From Echiichthys vipera (taxonomy: Eukaryota > Chordata > Actinopteri > Perciformes > Trachinidae), in contig OY829660.1 in assembly GCA_963691815.1 (NCBI GenBank), positions 28,593,527 to 28,657,526 on the forward strand: DNA of 64,000 bases. The letters are read 5' to 3'. The position numbers were made by a program, and so were the translations under genes. Of this stretch, positions 53,115 to 63,884 are shown one piece after another. A model generated the notes under the pieces. The model saw nothing but the letters and a program-made list of their open reading frames with translations, had not been told where the DNA came from and did not search any database. Position 1 is the stretch's first letter. The number at the start of each line of letters is the position of its first letter.

Positions 53115-53694
53115 CAACAAGGACTGAAAAAATGCAAGCCAGTTGCTGAAAGCTCACGAGGATAGCTATGAGCATAATACCCACATGGCAACATGGAAGG
53201 AGTTGGAGGTCTGTTTTGCAAAGGGGTTAACAATAGATAGGCAAGAGAGGGCACTCGCCGAGGCGGAAGGAAAAACAGGTGGCGTGATGTTCTCTCATGT
53301 ATCATGTAAATAGCGGTGTATCAAGAGGTCTCTCATTTTTCTTTACTGTGTGCAATAGTGTGTGTTGTCATATCTGCACTGGTTTCATTATTTATTTTGT
53401 GCAATACCATATTTATATTGTATTCTTATTTCATATTATGTCACTTGTTTACATGTACACTGTTTAGCTTAATATGTTTGCCTTATTTATTTGTATTTTT
53501 ACTTTATCACTTGTTTATTTCTTTAGTTTTTATTTGGTGTGATATTTTTTTACTCAAAGAAATAAAATCTTGAATACACACATGCAGTTTCTGTGTGAGT
53601 GTATGAATGTTGATTGTGAAATTGACTGCTGTGATATAAGGGGGCGCCGTCTAAAATCTTGCCTAGGGCACCAAATTACTCAGGGACGGCACTG
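53115..53694 (+). mobile_element. hAT fragment, second copy of the 28.1-28.7 kb family
   Basis: Closely matches 28157-28690, starting 'ggactgaaaaaatgcaagcc' and ending with the same 'cagggacggcactg'-type terminus. Its plus strand reads 'KAHEDSYEHNTHMATWKELE' followed by 'AKGLTIDRQERALAEAEGK', which is longer and better kept than in the first copy. It lacks everything upstream because of the junction with the L2-like fragment. Confidence 0.75.
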
Positions 53695-53930
53695 CTTTTG
53701 ATAGCATGTTTGGAAAGTTGAAAATCACAAAGGAGAAAGTCCATGTAGTGGTGAGAGTCACAGGTGCAACATGGCAAAAGCAGTGATGTTACACTTGCCA
53801 CTCACCAGAAAGCTAAAAGGCACACATAAATCGAACACCTTTGTATCAAATAGTGGAAATACAACAACAGCAATATAAATCTAGATTTAATTCTAGCTCT
53901 GACTTTACAGGTGCAATGAACAATTCAGTC

Positions 53931-56210
53931 TTACAATGCAAGCTCATTCTTCAGATCCTGAAGCTTGGGTGACAGCTTACTTTGACCGAATTTGAGTATT
54001 ACCTGCTGAATGAAGGTAAGAGTGTTCTTCATATACTTTGGGCACTCCAGTTGGAGTGCACATGAAAGGCCAAACAAGTGGCACATTGCCTGAAGTAGGA
54101 TGCTGAGGTCATCTATCACAAGACAGCCCTCTAGGATGACCCCTACTCGTGAGGGGTTCAGTTTTTTGGGTTCTGGGTTTTGTGCCCTGCTATCCTCAAA
54201 ACAAAGGATGCCAACTGGAGTATCCAATGAATTTTTGTCTTGAAGATCCTAAAGAATTTAAATAAAAAAGATATTGTCGAATACAATTTGTCTGTAAATA
54301 GTTACATAGTATAACGGCCTGACACTGTATAGTATATCCCATGTGTCTTCCAGATCCTGTTCATTCAGTCATCTACACAAAAAAAAAGTATTGGGGCGGA
54401 CAGGTGCTGAGTGGTTAGAGCAGTCGCCCCATGTAAAGAGGTCGAAGGTCCTCGAGGTAGCAGCCACGGGTTGGAATCTGACCTGCGGCCCTTTTATTGC
54501 ATGTCTCCCCCTCTCTCTCTCACCCCATTTCCTGTCTGTCCTATCTAATAAAAGGCTTGAAAACTGCCAAAAATCTTTAAAAAAAACAAAACAAAACCAA
54601 GTATTGTATTTGTTTTTGTTTTTAAAGGTGTGTAATCAGACACAAGTACACAAATAATATGCACAAGCATGCAGTCCTTAGTATTTATATGTTGTCTGCA
54701 ATATGATCTACAATAGTTAAAAACATCCCAGCAACAGTAGAGGGTAATTATACAAGAAAAAATAACAAAGAAGAAATCAACTTAAATTCTTGACAAAATT
54801 AATTAATAAAGACAAGTTATTGTAACCAACAAGCACACATGATCCAGCACAGGTAAGATGTTACTGCAATAATAAGTATACTCACAGAGCGGCTTTTGAA
54901 GAACTTAGATGCATCATCCCCAAGAAGGACTGGGAGTCAAGGACAAGGCCCCGGATGACTGTTGGTTCGGTAGTCTGAAAGAGAGTACAGCACAGACTTA
55001 AATTAAGTCATAAACGAGAACTAGACCAATAAAAACAACAACAAAACCAGAAAACTCAACCCACCTTTGTCTGTTGTAACATGTCAGCTAACAGCTGGCC
55101 AGTCAGACCTCTCTTCTACATCAAGATTTCGATCAGGCTGGGACAGAATGCATGAAGGGCAGCAAAGAAGTCTTCCTTAAGATTTCTTCCAACAACCCTG
55201 TTAAACTCCAAGAAAACCTGAAAAATAAAAACACAAGACAAGTTTTGATATACAGGCAGAGTACTAATAACACTACAATGAATATTGCCTTCGGATAAGT
55301 TGTCAAACATTGTCAATGGAAAGTCCCCCATCACATAATCTTGACTTTCTGTGAAGAGGGCTGGCCAGCATTTGATCATTAGAATCATCATCTGGTTAAT
55401 GTCAGGTCTGTCCTTCACAACCTCTTTTCTTCTGAAGGCAAATGTGACAACCATCTTCTTTTTAATAAGAGAATCATCTGGCTTGGTCTTCCTCATTTCC
55501 CTGACTATGACCTCTCAAGCTTATTAAAGGCTGAGCCATCCATTCTCTCAGGAAGATCTGGAAGGTTTCTCCTTTCTTAAGTGTCTTTATGTTTTGTGTG
55601 GAGGCTCACCTTGGCTTTGCTTTTTCATTGTTTACCACCATTAATTGTGACATCAGCCTGTCCCAGGTGGCGCATTTTGGTTCTGTAATTTCCCATCTTA
55701 AATTTAAGGCTGTTCTTCCATCCATCAAAGCCAGATGGTGAGCCTGGTTCTTTAAGACAAGGATGTTCTTCCAAGGCTTCAAATTCCTCTTTTGTTGGGT
55801 ATGCTTTATAGCCATAGGTCATCTCTGCCAAAGAATTTCATGCTTGAGATCTCTCTTCACTTTAAGGTAAGTTCCATCCCTAAGTTATAGCCGGTTTGCT
55901 TGGCGCAGTCTGTAGTCAGCAAATTCCTCTGGCCACTGTGTGCGTCTCTCCATAGATGAGGTAGACAGGATTTATGTGTCTGCCAGGTTGCTAGTATCAC
56001 CCCTTACTTCACATGTTGGCACTGGAACCAGGTCAACCACAGGAACAACCTGAATTGTTGGTTTCTCCGGAAGTTCAGAAATGTCTGATAGATTACACAG
56101 TGCATTGTTGAATTCAGGGTCCTCATATAGAGTGAAGTTTTAATTGGCTCAAACTGAACCTTTGAAATTCCAGGTTAACAGTGCAGGGTGAGCATCATCT
56201 AAGCCTGTGT
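53931..56210 (-). pseudogene. SAMD3-like gene copy, multi-exon, broken
   Basis: Minus-strand segments match, in order, a protein family annotated in fish as sterile alpha motif domain-containing protein 3-like. First is 'DPEFNNALCNLSDISELPEK' (about 56080-56120), then 'QWPEEFADYRLRQANRL', 'DGWKNSLKFKMGNYRTKMRH' (about 55680-55740), 'MVVTFAFRRKEVVKDRPDI' (about 55390-55460) and 'EFNRVVGRNLKEDFFAALHA'. The final exon is 53931-54248 ('LDTPVGILCFEDSRAQNPEP' to 'LSPKLQDLKNELAL' stop). Splice-like borders support exons 54886-54974, 55065-55217 and 55335 upward: acceptors TTTCAG and TTTAG, donors GTGAGT and GTGGGT. In-frame stops near 55110 and in the upstream exons, plus a frameshift near 55500, indicate a pseudogene. 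The function of the family is not known to me. Confidence 0.65.
54394..54598 (+). mobile_element. tRNA-derived SINE with 8-bp TSD
   Basis: The 205-bp element has a box-A-like 'tgctgagtggttagagcagt', a decayed box B ('gggttggaatctg'), 'ttgcatgtctccccctctct', a 'cctatctaataaaa' tail and an A-rich end. AAGTATTG is repeated at 54386-54393 and 54599-54606. It lies in the last intron of the SAMD3-like pseudogene, in the opposite orientation. The partner LINE that mobilised it is not evident. Confidence 0.8.
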
Positions 56211-56515
56211 TCAAGTAGGATGCATCTATCAATCTTATTTATTGGTATAAATAAATATACATGTTTTACATAATATAAGTTGAAGTATTTTTCTTATTTT
56301 GAACAAGGAATTAATATTTCATAATTTTAAGCTTCGTATTTTATGTCTGCATTTGCTGGTGGTTCAAGAGTAGGCATAATATGTTCATTCCACTAGAGAA
56401 GAGAGTTGATCCCTGCAATTAGTGTTGAAAAAGGACAGTATTGCTTGAAGTTGTTCGTCGAGTCCGACGGTGAAAAGGTGATGAAGTGGGTAGACACTTT
56501 CTTGGGGTCACACTA

Positions 56516-57002
56516 TTGGGTTCTTCGATGGCTATGAAGTCCAATGCGGGACTTGCAAACACGGTTAAATGTCACAGGGGAAGTTTCCATCTTGAGCTGG
56601 TTGCTAATGGCATCGAGAGCGCCTTTCATCTCGTTTGATTGCATTTGAAGATTGCATTTCTTGAGAGATGTTTTCAGGTGGTCTTTGTACCGCTTGCGCT
56701 GACCTCCTGCAGACCGGCGACTGGCAGAGAGCTCTCCGTATAGTACTTTACGCGGAAGTCTATCCTCTGGCATTCTGGCAACATGTCCCAGCCAGCGTAG
56801 TTGTATTTGGAGTAGGATGACTTCGAGAGGCTCGATGTTTGCTGGCCTGCGTAATTTTGTGTATGGCACTTAGTCCCACTACTTAAGCCCCAGGATGCGT
56901 TGTAAACAGCTTGTGTGAAAAGCCTCTAGTTTTGATATATGTCCTCTGTAGGGGACCCAAGATCCAGTATCTTGTAGGATAGACGGACAAATGGCTTTGT
57001 AT
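56516..57002 (-). pseudogene. LINE ORF2 C-terminal remnant
   Basis: Minus-strand frames read 'VPYRGHISKLEAFHTSCLQR', 'QLRWLGHVARMPEDRLPRKV' and 'SAGGQRKRYKDHLKTSLKKC'. This is the end of an APE-type LINE polyprotein of the kind in which 'LRWxGHVxRMP' is highly conserved. It differs from Rex3 and I could not assign it to a clade. The RT domain is missing because an LTR begins at about 57003. Confidence 0.65.
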
Positions 57003-57396
57003 TGTGGAAGAAAACATGATTGAGAAAGAGAATAACAGGGCTAGGTCACCGTGTACTGGGGACATAGGCCTGATAAGCACATCCTGTTTAGAAAACAATA
57101 GAACTGTATTTGGGCATGATGACGTCTGGACACAAAGTAGACGCCACTGATTGAAAATGTACTGAGTTTGTATTGGAAAGACCTGATGGGGCGTGTAAAC
57201 GTTGTCAGCACACCAACCTCGGTATAAGACGGGAAGTTCTGTTAAGAGACACTTGGAATTTGGGGATTTTGGATATTGGAACTCTGTGATGAGTGTGTTA
57301 AACCTTGATTCAATAAATTCTCCTTGATTGCTGTGAGACCTCTCTGCTGACTCCTTCTTGTAGACCTTTCTATTTTTATAATACATTGTTCCACCA
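57003..57396 (+). mobile_element. Endogenous-retrovirus-type LTR
   Basis: A 394-bp block beginning TGTGGAAG and ending CCACCA, with AATAAA at 57312-57317 and a CT/GT-rich segment after it. Directly downstream is a primer-binding-site-like sequence, so it is a 5' LTR. It interrupts LINE sequence on its left side. No 3' LTR was found in the window. Confidence 0.65.
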
Positions 57397-57401
57397 TAAA
57401 T

Positions 57402-57424
57402 TGGTGACCCCCGACGTTCGATCA
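57402..57424 (+). promoter_or_regulatory. Primer-binding site, tRNA-Trp type
   Basis: The sequence starts TGGTGACCCCCGACG five bases after the LTR. Apart from one extra C and one T insertion it matches the complement of the tRNA-Trp 3' end as I remember it. Such sites prime minus-strand synthesis in many vertebrate endogenous retroviruses. Confidence 0.6.
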
Positions 57425-59347
57425 GTTTGGACCTGCTCGCTGGTACGACGGCTGAGCTCACCATTGCAGGGGCTGTGCAGAAGGCGCCAAAAAGGTAGAA
57501 ACCTTTATCCTATCTCGCACAGTTGTATGCCTGTTGAGGCTCAGCCTCGACTTAGGGTAGCGTGTTTTAGGTTCATTCCAAGTTGAACAGGTTGAGTCAG
57601 CTGGGAGGCCTCTGGCTGTCTTGTGTGTTCCTGCAGGAAAGCTGCTGTAATTCTTTAAAATTCGTTATGATATAACAAGAATTTGAAACATTGGACTGTG
57701 TCAGCAGCTGTGATACTAAAAGAAAAAAGAATACTGGCCAGAAGAAGTGTGAAATTGGGTGTGTGTGGATGACCAGTCATTGTGATTGTTAAAGGGGGAG
57801 TGGATGAGTGTTTCAATAAAAAAACGGGTTGAATTTTTGGAATTGGCTTAAGGAAATATTTCCAAATTGTTTGGAAATATAATATGGAGGGGTGTGCGCT
57901 TTAGAGTCTGTCTATATAGGTCACACGAACATGCTGACCCGCTACCGCAATAGGCTGATCACTGTGGTACTACAGAACACACTCACACTCACCTCACACT
58001 CACACTCGATTGAAAGGCTCACAACTAAAGTAATTCAATCGGTAAGGAACACACTGCTTATGAAAACTCCCATAGAAATATATATAAACTCATATTAACA
58101 CTGCATGTATGAGATGTGAAGCACCAATTAATAAGAGAAAGTTAACATCGAAATTAAATAAATAAACAATTAATAAAAACTCTATATATAGATCTGTAAA
58201 AATCTATCTATAACCTATAAATATATATGTAGATCCATAAACTGGATTCTACAGAATCTTTGACAGAATGGGTTAATCACTCACTGACTCTCTTTCAACA
58301 AGGATGTTCGTGTGTGTCCGAGATCTGTTTTGACTGAGCGTGGAGTATTGAGATACTGCATGTGTTTTAAGAAACTGCTATCTGCATGATGAGCAGCTGG
58401 CTTTCATGGTTCCAAGTAGAAAAGTTCATGTGACTCAGTTGGAGGAAAAACAGGTAAAATAAAATTGTGTGAATACATACTGTGAATTATATAAATGAGG
58501 TTTTGCGAGCATTGTCATTTTTAGGTTGTGGCGCAGTTGTATTTCAGAAGTTGGGTGTGGCTATAAAGGCCAATCGCCATTTTGGAACAGTGGCGCAGAA
58601 GAAAATCGGAAATAGGTGTGGTTGCGTTATCAATCGCCATTTTGGAGTTGTGGCGCAGTTGAAATTTAGGAGTTAGGTGAGGCTTGGAGGGCTGCCATTT
58701 TAAAACCTAATCGCCATTTTGAATCAAACGTTTGTGCAGTTTAAATTCTTGGTACACGTCATTTTTGCCAGGAGTGGTTTGGCAGACCGCCAGGGGGAGG
58801 GGGGGGGGTGTAACAGATAGCACCAACTGAGAGGACATAGCAGTTAGTTATAGGCCCAAATAGCATAGCTACTCTAAGCTAATCTAAGTCTTAACATTTA
58901 AAATTGATTACAGCTAATACCATAGCCTAGCTTAGCATAACTAGCATAGCTAAGGCTAAGCTAATTAGCATTCAGCTAAAAAACTAGCATATTAAATTAG
59001 ACTTTGTGTGTAACCATAGACGAGCTAAGCATAACTAGCATAGCTAAGGCTAAGCTAATTAGCATTGAGCTAAAAAAACAAAAACTAGCATATGAAGTTA
59101 GATTAGTGGGTAAATTAGTGGGTATTGCCATAGCCTAGCTTAGCATAACCAATATAGCTAAGGCTGAACTAGCTAGCATTAAAGCTAAAGAATTAACGGT
59201 TCAATTGATTTCAAATATCACTAAAGACGAGCTTAACATAACCAAGGTAAGCTAGGCCTAAACTTACCACCAGTACAACATAGAAATAGCATTCACCTCT
59301 GCAAAAGTGCTATCAAAGATTAGCATCACCATAATAACACAGCAACA
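57425..59347. other. Long leader or intergenic stretch with tandem repeats
   Basis: No gene recognised between the primer-binding site and the gag-like frame. There are two repeat clusters. In the first, three units at about 58510-58730 share 'caatcgccattttgga' and 'gtggcgcag'. In the second, three units at about 58921, 59015 and 59129 share 'agcataactagcatagctaa'. A leader of 1.9 kb is unusually long, so part of this may be inserted DNA. Confidence 0.5.
58921..59240. repeat. AGCTAA/TAGCAT-rich tandem repeat
   Basis: Three degenerate units of about 94-114 bp, each starting with 'catag(c/a)c(t/g)agct(t/a)agc' and rich in AGCTAA and TAGCAT words. Confidence 0.7.
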
Positions 59348-59848
59348 ATGACTGCACGACCAATTGAGATAATGGGGGCCAATTACCCAGAATACATTAA
59401 GAATATCCCAAGATTATCAAAGAAATGGGCAAAGCGCACAGGAAAAATGCCTTCACCATGGCCGAAGGAAGGCACATTTGATGTGAGAGCTTGCAAGGAC
59501 ATGGAGGGACAAATAAAAAACTACAAACTAAAAGATGGGAGTAAAGAAAGGAATGGGAAAAGAGAGCTTGAATTAAAAATTTCGAACTTGTTCAAAACAG
59601 AAGGTGAAAGATACAGGGTAAAATTCAGAGAGAACGTGATGAATCACAGTCAAATGATAAAAGATGCGTACAAACAGCAGGCTGCAGGAATCTACCCCAG
59701 CCTAGCTGGCACGGTTAAATTAACTGGAGACTTTGACCTGCTCAAGGAACAAACACCAACAACAGTGGCGACACACGCCCCGACACCCGCCTCACCACAG
59801 GCCCCTCCACCTTATGCACCCCCGAGCCATGGCAGATGGAGGAGATAA
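59348..59848 (+). pseudogene. gag-like frame of an endogenous retrovirus
   Basis: The frame of 166 codons starts 'MTARPIEIMGANYPEYIKNI' and ends with a Pro-rich stretch holding 'APPPYAPPSHG' (PPPY at 59804-59815). A PPPY late-domain motif after a basic N-terminal domain suggests the matrix end of a retroviral gag. Capsid and nucleocapsid are not seen, so the gene is truncated. It is in the same orientation as the LTR at 57003. No database comparison could be made, so the call rests on position and the PPPY motif. Confidence 0.5.
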
Positions 59849-59895
59849 GTGGAGGTCGGGACTCAACTTAGTGGGGGGAGATGGGTCCATAACAA

Positions 59896-59995
59896 AGCAG
59901 CGAGCAAAGCAGCGTGCAAAGCAAAGCAGACAGCAAAGCAGCCAGCAAAGCAGCCAGCAAAGCAGCCAGCAAAGCAGCGAGCAAGGCAAAGCAGC
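59896..59995. repeat. AGCAAAGCAGCC-type minisatellite
   Basis: Tandem 12-bp units (AGCAAAGCAGCC) with variants. All three plus frames are open, which yields low-complexity Gln/Ser/Lys/Ala frames with no other support. Confidence 0.85.
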
Positions 59996-60162
59996 AGCGA
60001 TTTCCTGCAGGTTAGCGGTTGCTATGACGCTACACAGGTGTCTTCACCCTACAATAAGAGAACAGATATTAGCAACTTACGAGTGGCTGGAGGAGGAGGC
60101 CGCAGTCACTGTGCTACATACCAGCCAGGCAATCATGGTCGGCACAGTGTGGAGCAACGCGA

Positions 60163-60882
60163 TCAGCTACACAGCAACCAGCAGCGGAGAGTAAGCAGCA
60201 CATAACCAGGAGCAGGATCCACTGATAAGAGTGGCACAGAGGGAGCGTGGTCAGACTGTGGAAGCAATAACTGGGGGGTGGTTTGAGTCACAGCTGCGGC
60301 TTGGTGGGAAGTGGTCAGAGGATGCTTTGACCTCAGCAACAACAAATCGCCATCTCCAGCCAGCTCATCCTCTGACTGAGGCTGCTCAGCAGACGGAAGA
60401 GAGACAGCAGTACTACCTGGAGGGTCGACCCCCACCACGGCCTTCAGCAGAGCACGATGGATCTGCCTGGCTCTGGTTGGATCTTCCCTTGGGGCTATGG
60501 TGTAAACTGGCCCCCCTTCCTTCGATGCCCTCAAGACACGATACACAACCGAGACCCACTGATCCTGGATCTTATGGCGTCCCCGAACAGTAAGATCTCG
60601 CAACCACACCAACTGGCCCTCCTTTAGGGGAATGTCACGGACAGATTGGTCATGATTCCTCTTCCGACGTTCTGCCGCAGCCTTCAACCTGTCCCGAGCT
60701 CCCTCAAAAGCCATCTGCAAGTGTGTTTGGTGCTCGTGGAGCCACTCGTGAACACTGCCACCAACAGGATCTTGAACACGGCCTAACAGAAAATCAACTG
60801 GGTGTCTAGGCTCTTGGCCAAACATCAAGAGGAAAGGAGACTCACCGGTGGCTTGATGCGGGTTGGTGTTGTAGGCATACAA
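60163..60882 (-). pseudogene. Gypsy integrase, C-terminal part
   Basis: The frame reads 'YNTNPHQATGESPFLLMFGQ', 'LKAAAERRKRNHDQSVRDIP' and 'LKEGQLVWLRDLTVRGRHKI', the region after the DDE core in Gypsy integrases. The GPF/Y-like segment is not distinct and no chromodomain is evident. It continues into low-complexity sequence near 60200. The catalytic Glu lies just upstream, in the separate fragment ending near 60960. Confidence 0.8.
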
Positions 60883-61557
60883 AACTTAGGGCAGACAGGA
60901 ACTCCAGTCATGCTTACGTGACACTGGTAGCGTACGCAACAAGTTGTGAAGCGCGCGATTAAAATGCTCACATTGCCCATTCCCTGACGGATGTTATGGT
61001 GTAGTGCGAGACTTCTCTATGCCATATAAAGCACAAAGCTGCTGAATTAGGGAACTCTCAAAATTTTGCCACTGGTCCGAATGTATTCGGGCCAGGACAC
61101 AAAATTTTGAGAACCATTCAACTACTAACAATGGAGCTACAGTGGTGGCTCATTGATCCCGGGTCGGAACAGCCAACATATACTTACTGAAAACGTCAGT
61201 CATTACAAGGACGTCTTCCATGCCGTTCCGGCTGGGCTCCAGAACAGTAAAATCAATGGCGAGGATCTCGTTAGGCCGAGATGCCAGCAAGTGCCCTATG
61301 AAAGTACAGGCAGTCAGTTGAATCTCCTTGGCAACCTGGCATCTCTCGCATGCCTGGCACCACTGTGCCACCTCAGCCGACATGCCTGGCCAGTAACACC
61401 GCTGCCGCAGGAGCTCTAAGGTTCTCTCGACCCCCTGATGACAATGCCCCTGGTGAACCTCATTAAGCACGCCTGCTTTTAAAGCAGCAGGTAACAACAA
61501 CTGAAACACGACTTCTGCCCCGTCCGGCCGGAAAAACCTGGCGATACAACACACCAT
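60883..61557 (-). pseudogene. Gypsy integrase, zinc-binding and catalytic part
   Basis: The frame reads 'VHQGHCHQGVERTLELLRQR', 'CQACERCQVAKE' (HHCC finger) and 'RPNEILAIDFTVLEPSRNGM' (first Asp). A TGA near 61150 follows. Then come 'ARIHSDQWQNFESSLIQQL' (second Asp) and 'HPSGNGQCEHFNR' (Glu), with a stop just before 'HPSG'. All three catalytic residues are visible, but two nonsense codons prevent a product. Confidence 0.8.
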
Positions 61558-61682
61558 TCTCCTCCACCAACCGATCCCACTGCCTAAGCAACACCAAGGC
61601 TAAGTGAGACGCATTTCATCCTCCTTATTTGGATGTTGTTTATGCCTCCAGAATACCAGAACTTCTTTGATGACGGATCCCG

Positions 61683-62216
61683 TCATATTATGTTATACTG
61701 GAGGGTAACAATGTCAGATGGGGGATGATGGGGCAAGGCTGCAACAGCAGCTTGTGTTGCGCCCACCTCTTGCACCTGCAAGGCCTGTTGCAATGGCGTA
61801 GGGAGCAGTGTGCCACGGACCATCGTTTGCATGTTCTGTGGCTCATGGGGATGCTGGCGGGAGAGAGCATCCGCGTTCTTATTGCTTCGAGCAGAGCGAT
61901 ATTTAAGTTCAAAATCAAAGGACGCCAGTTGGGCTGCCCAGCGTTGCTCATTGGCCCCCAGCTTAGCGGATGACAGGTGGCTCAAGGGGTTGTTGTCGGT
62001 GTAGACAACACATTTGTGGCCCAACAGATACTCCCGAAACTTTTCAGTCATCGCCCACTTGAGCGCCAAAAACTCCAACTTCATGGAGCTGTAGTTTTGC
62101 ATGTTGCGCTCAGTGGGCCTCAAACCACAGCTTGCATAGGCTATAGGCCTCACCTTACCGCCCTGCTCTTGTGATAACACAGCCCCAAGACCTCCATAGC
62201 TGGAATCCATTTCCAA
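61683..62216 (-). pseudogene. Gypsy RNase H domain
   Basis: The frame reads 'MEMDSSYGGLGAVLSQEQGG' (Asp), 'SSMKLEFLALKWAMTEKFRE' (Glu), 'GHKCVVYTDNNPLSHLSSAK' (Asp) and 'YRSARSNKNADALSRQHPHE'. This removes RNA from the hybrid during reverse transcription. The catalytic residues are intact in this piece. A frame break at about 62150-62220 separates it from the RT. Confidence 0.85.
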
Positions 62217-63300
62217 AATAAATGGGAGCGTGAAGTCAGCATAAGCCAGAACAGGTGCCGATGTGAGCCTGGCTCAAAGCTACTGTGGCACTCCTCTGTC
62301 CAGCGACCAGAAAGTGTCTGATCAGCCCGCTTGGACTTTGGGCCTGCCAGTTCTGCCACCAGCTTGTGCAGAGGTGCAGCCAGCCATGCAAAACCATCTA
62401 CAAAGCGGCGGTAATAACTGGCGAAGTCGAGGAACGAGCGCAGCTCAAATGGAGTGGCAGGGGGTGGCCCGCTGGAAACGGCCTCGATCTTGCTAGGATC
62501 AGTTGAAACACCTTTGTCAGAAATGACATGGCCCAATCAACTGACTTCCTGCTGAAAAAAGGCACACTTACTGAGCTTCACCTTCAGCCCTTCCCGCTGC
62601 AGCCGCCCCAGCACCACACTCTCTCCAGATGTTGCTCAATGGTAGAGGAGAAGACCACGATGTCGTCCAGATAGAGCAGCAGAGACTGGCACTGCCGGTC
62701 ACCAAAAATCTTCTGCATCAACCTCTGGAAGGTGCTGGGAGTGTTGCAAAGCCCAAAGGGCATACTGTTCCACTCAAAGAGGCCAAAGGGAGTACAAAAG
62801 GCAGTTTTGGAATGATCAGACTCTACCGCAGGGACCTGGTTGTATCCGCTGGCCAGGTCCATGGTCGAAAACCAACGGGCCCCAGTCAAGGCATCTAAAG
62901 ACTTGTCTATACGTGGCAACGGAAAAGCATCCTTCCTGGTTTTCCCATTAAGGAGCCTGTAATCAACACACATCCTTCTTCTTGACCAAAACAACTGGAG
63001 AGGCATAGGGGCTGCTGCTCTCCCTAATGACCTGAGCACTTAGCAGTTGGTTGTTATGGTCTTTAACAACCTCATACTCAGATGGAGGAATGTGGCAGTA
63101 GTGTTGCTTCACTGGGACATCATCTAAGAGAGGGATGGGAAATCAGGTCAGTACAAGCAAGGTCCCCGTCATGGGCCGAAAAGATGGAACTGTACTGACC
63201 AAGAAGAGCCCTCACCTTATCCTGTACTTCAGCAGGCAAATGACCCAAATCAATGGCTGCTATCGGATCCTGTACTGGTGGGGAGACCGACTGAGAAGCC
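62217..63300 (-). pseudogene. Gypsy reverse transcriptase
   Basis: Minus-strand pieces read 'AEVQDKVRALLGQYSSIFSA', 'PPSEYEVVKDH', 'MCVDYRLLNGKTRKDAFPLP', 'GARWFSTMDLASGYNQVPAV' (first Asp), 'FGLFEWNSMPFGLCNTPSTF', 'CQSLLLYLDDIVVFSSTIEQ' (YLDD at 62662-62673) and 'MGHVISDKGVSTDPSKIEAV'. The catalytic box is kept, but the frame changes near 63000, 62600 and 62250. Confidence 0.85.
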
Positions 63301-63365
63301 ACTGTAGCCACCAAAGGTGGCACCTCAGTAACACCAGCAGGTAAGCTGACAACACGCACCTCGTC

Positions 63366-63884
63366 TCAGGTGCCAACAACTGCATGAGGATAGAGCAACA
63401 CATTGGAAGCGCCGACATTCACAATAGGAATGTAGGCTGTGCCCCGAACCACCGGCACAAGGGCAGGAGAAGCCAGCAGTCCGGCTGGCAGGCCAGAGTC
63501 TAATGGTTCAAACAACACAGTGCTGCCAGAGTACTGCTCCGAGCAAGTGGCCGCAACAATCTTCAGTACCCCACCTGGGATACGACAAGCCCTTTTGCCA
63601 TGAACCTTTACCTTCCCTGTGCTCTGATCAATCTCAACATTGGCTTGATGACACTTTTGCAGAGCCTGCATGACATGCTTGGGGACCTCAGACACCACCG
63701 GCAGGTCGAACAAAGCCAGGCCATGATGCCCAAACAACTCCCTGTAGCACTTACGTATAACATTCATCCCTAGAACACCTGGAACCTGGGAAGACACACA
63801 GCCAGGAGGATCCTTGACCACCAAAATCCCACAGCCTGGCAACCTCTTACCACAAAGCTCCACGTCTAGCTTACCACTGAGCAC
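63366..63884 (-). pseudogene. Gypsy protease-like region
   Basis: The frame contains 'CVSSQVPGVLGMNVIRKCYR', resembling the 'xxILGMDxL' C-terminal block of Gypsy aspartic proteases, followed by a linker to the RT ('HGKRACRIPGGVLKIVAATC'). The catalytic DTG motif was not found in this piece or in the 116 bases upstream within the window. Confidence 0.5.

Noticed and set aside
54394..54480. Possible tRNA gene
   Set aside because: The box A and B motifs belong to a SINE with a long non-tRNA body, A-rich tail and TSDs. No cloverleaf is apparent.
56883..57464. 193-codon minus-strand open frame
   Set aside because: It runs antisense through the LTR and primer-binding site and has no domain similarity.
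59733..60194. Open frame with Gln/Ser-rich tract
   Set aside because: It is mostly translation of the AGCAAAGCAGCC minisatellite, overlapping the gag-like frame in another phase.
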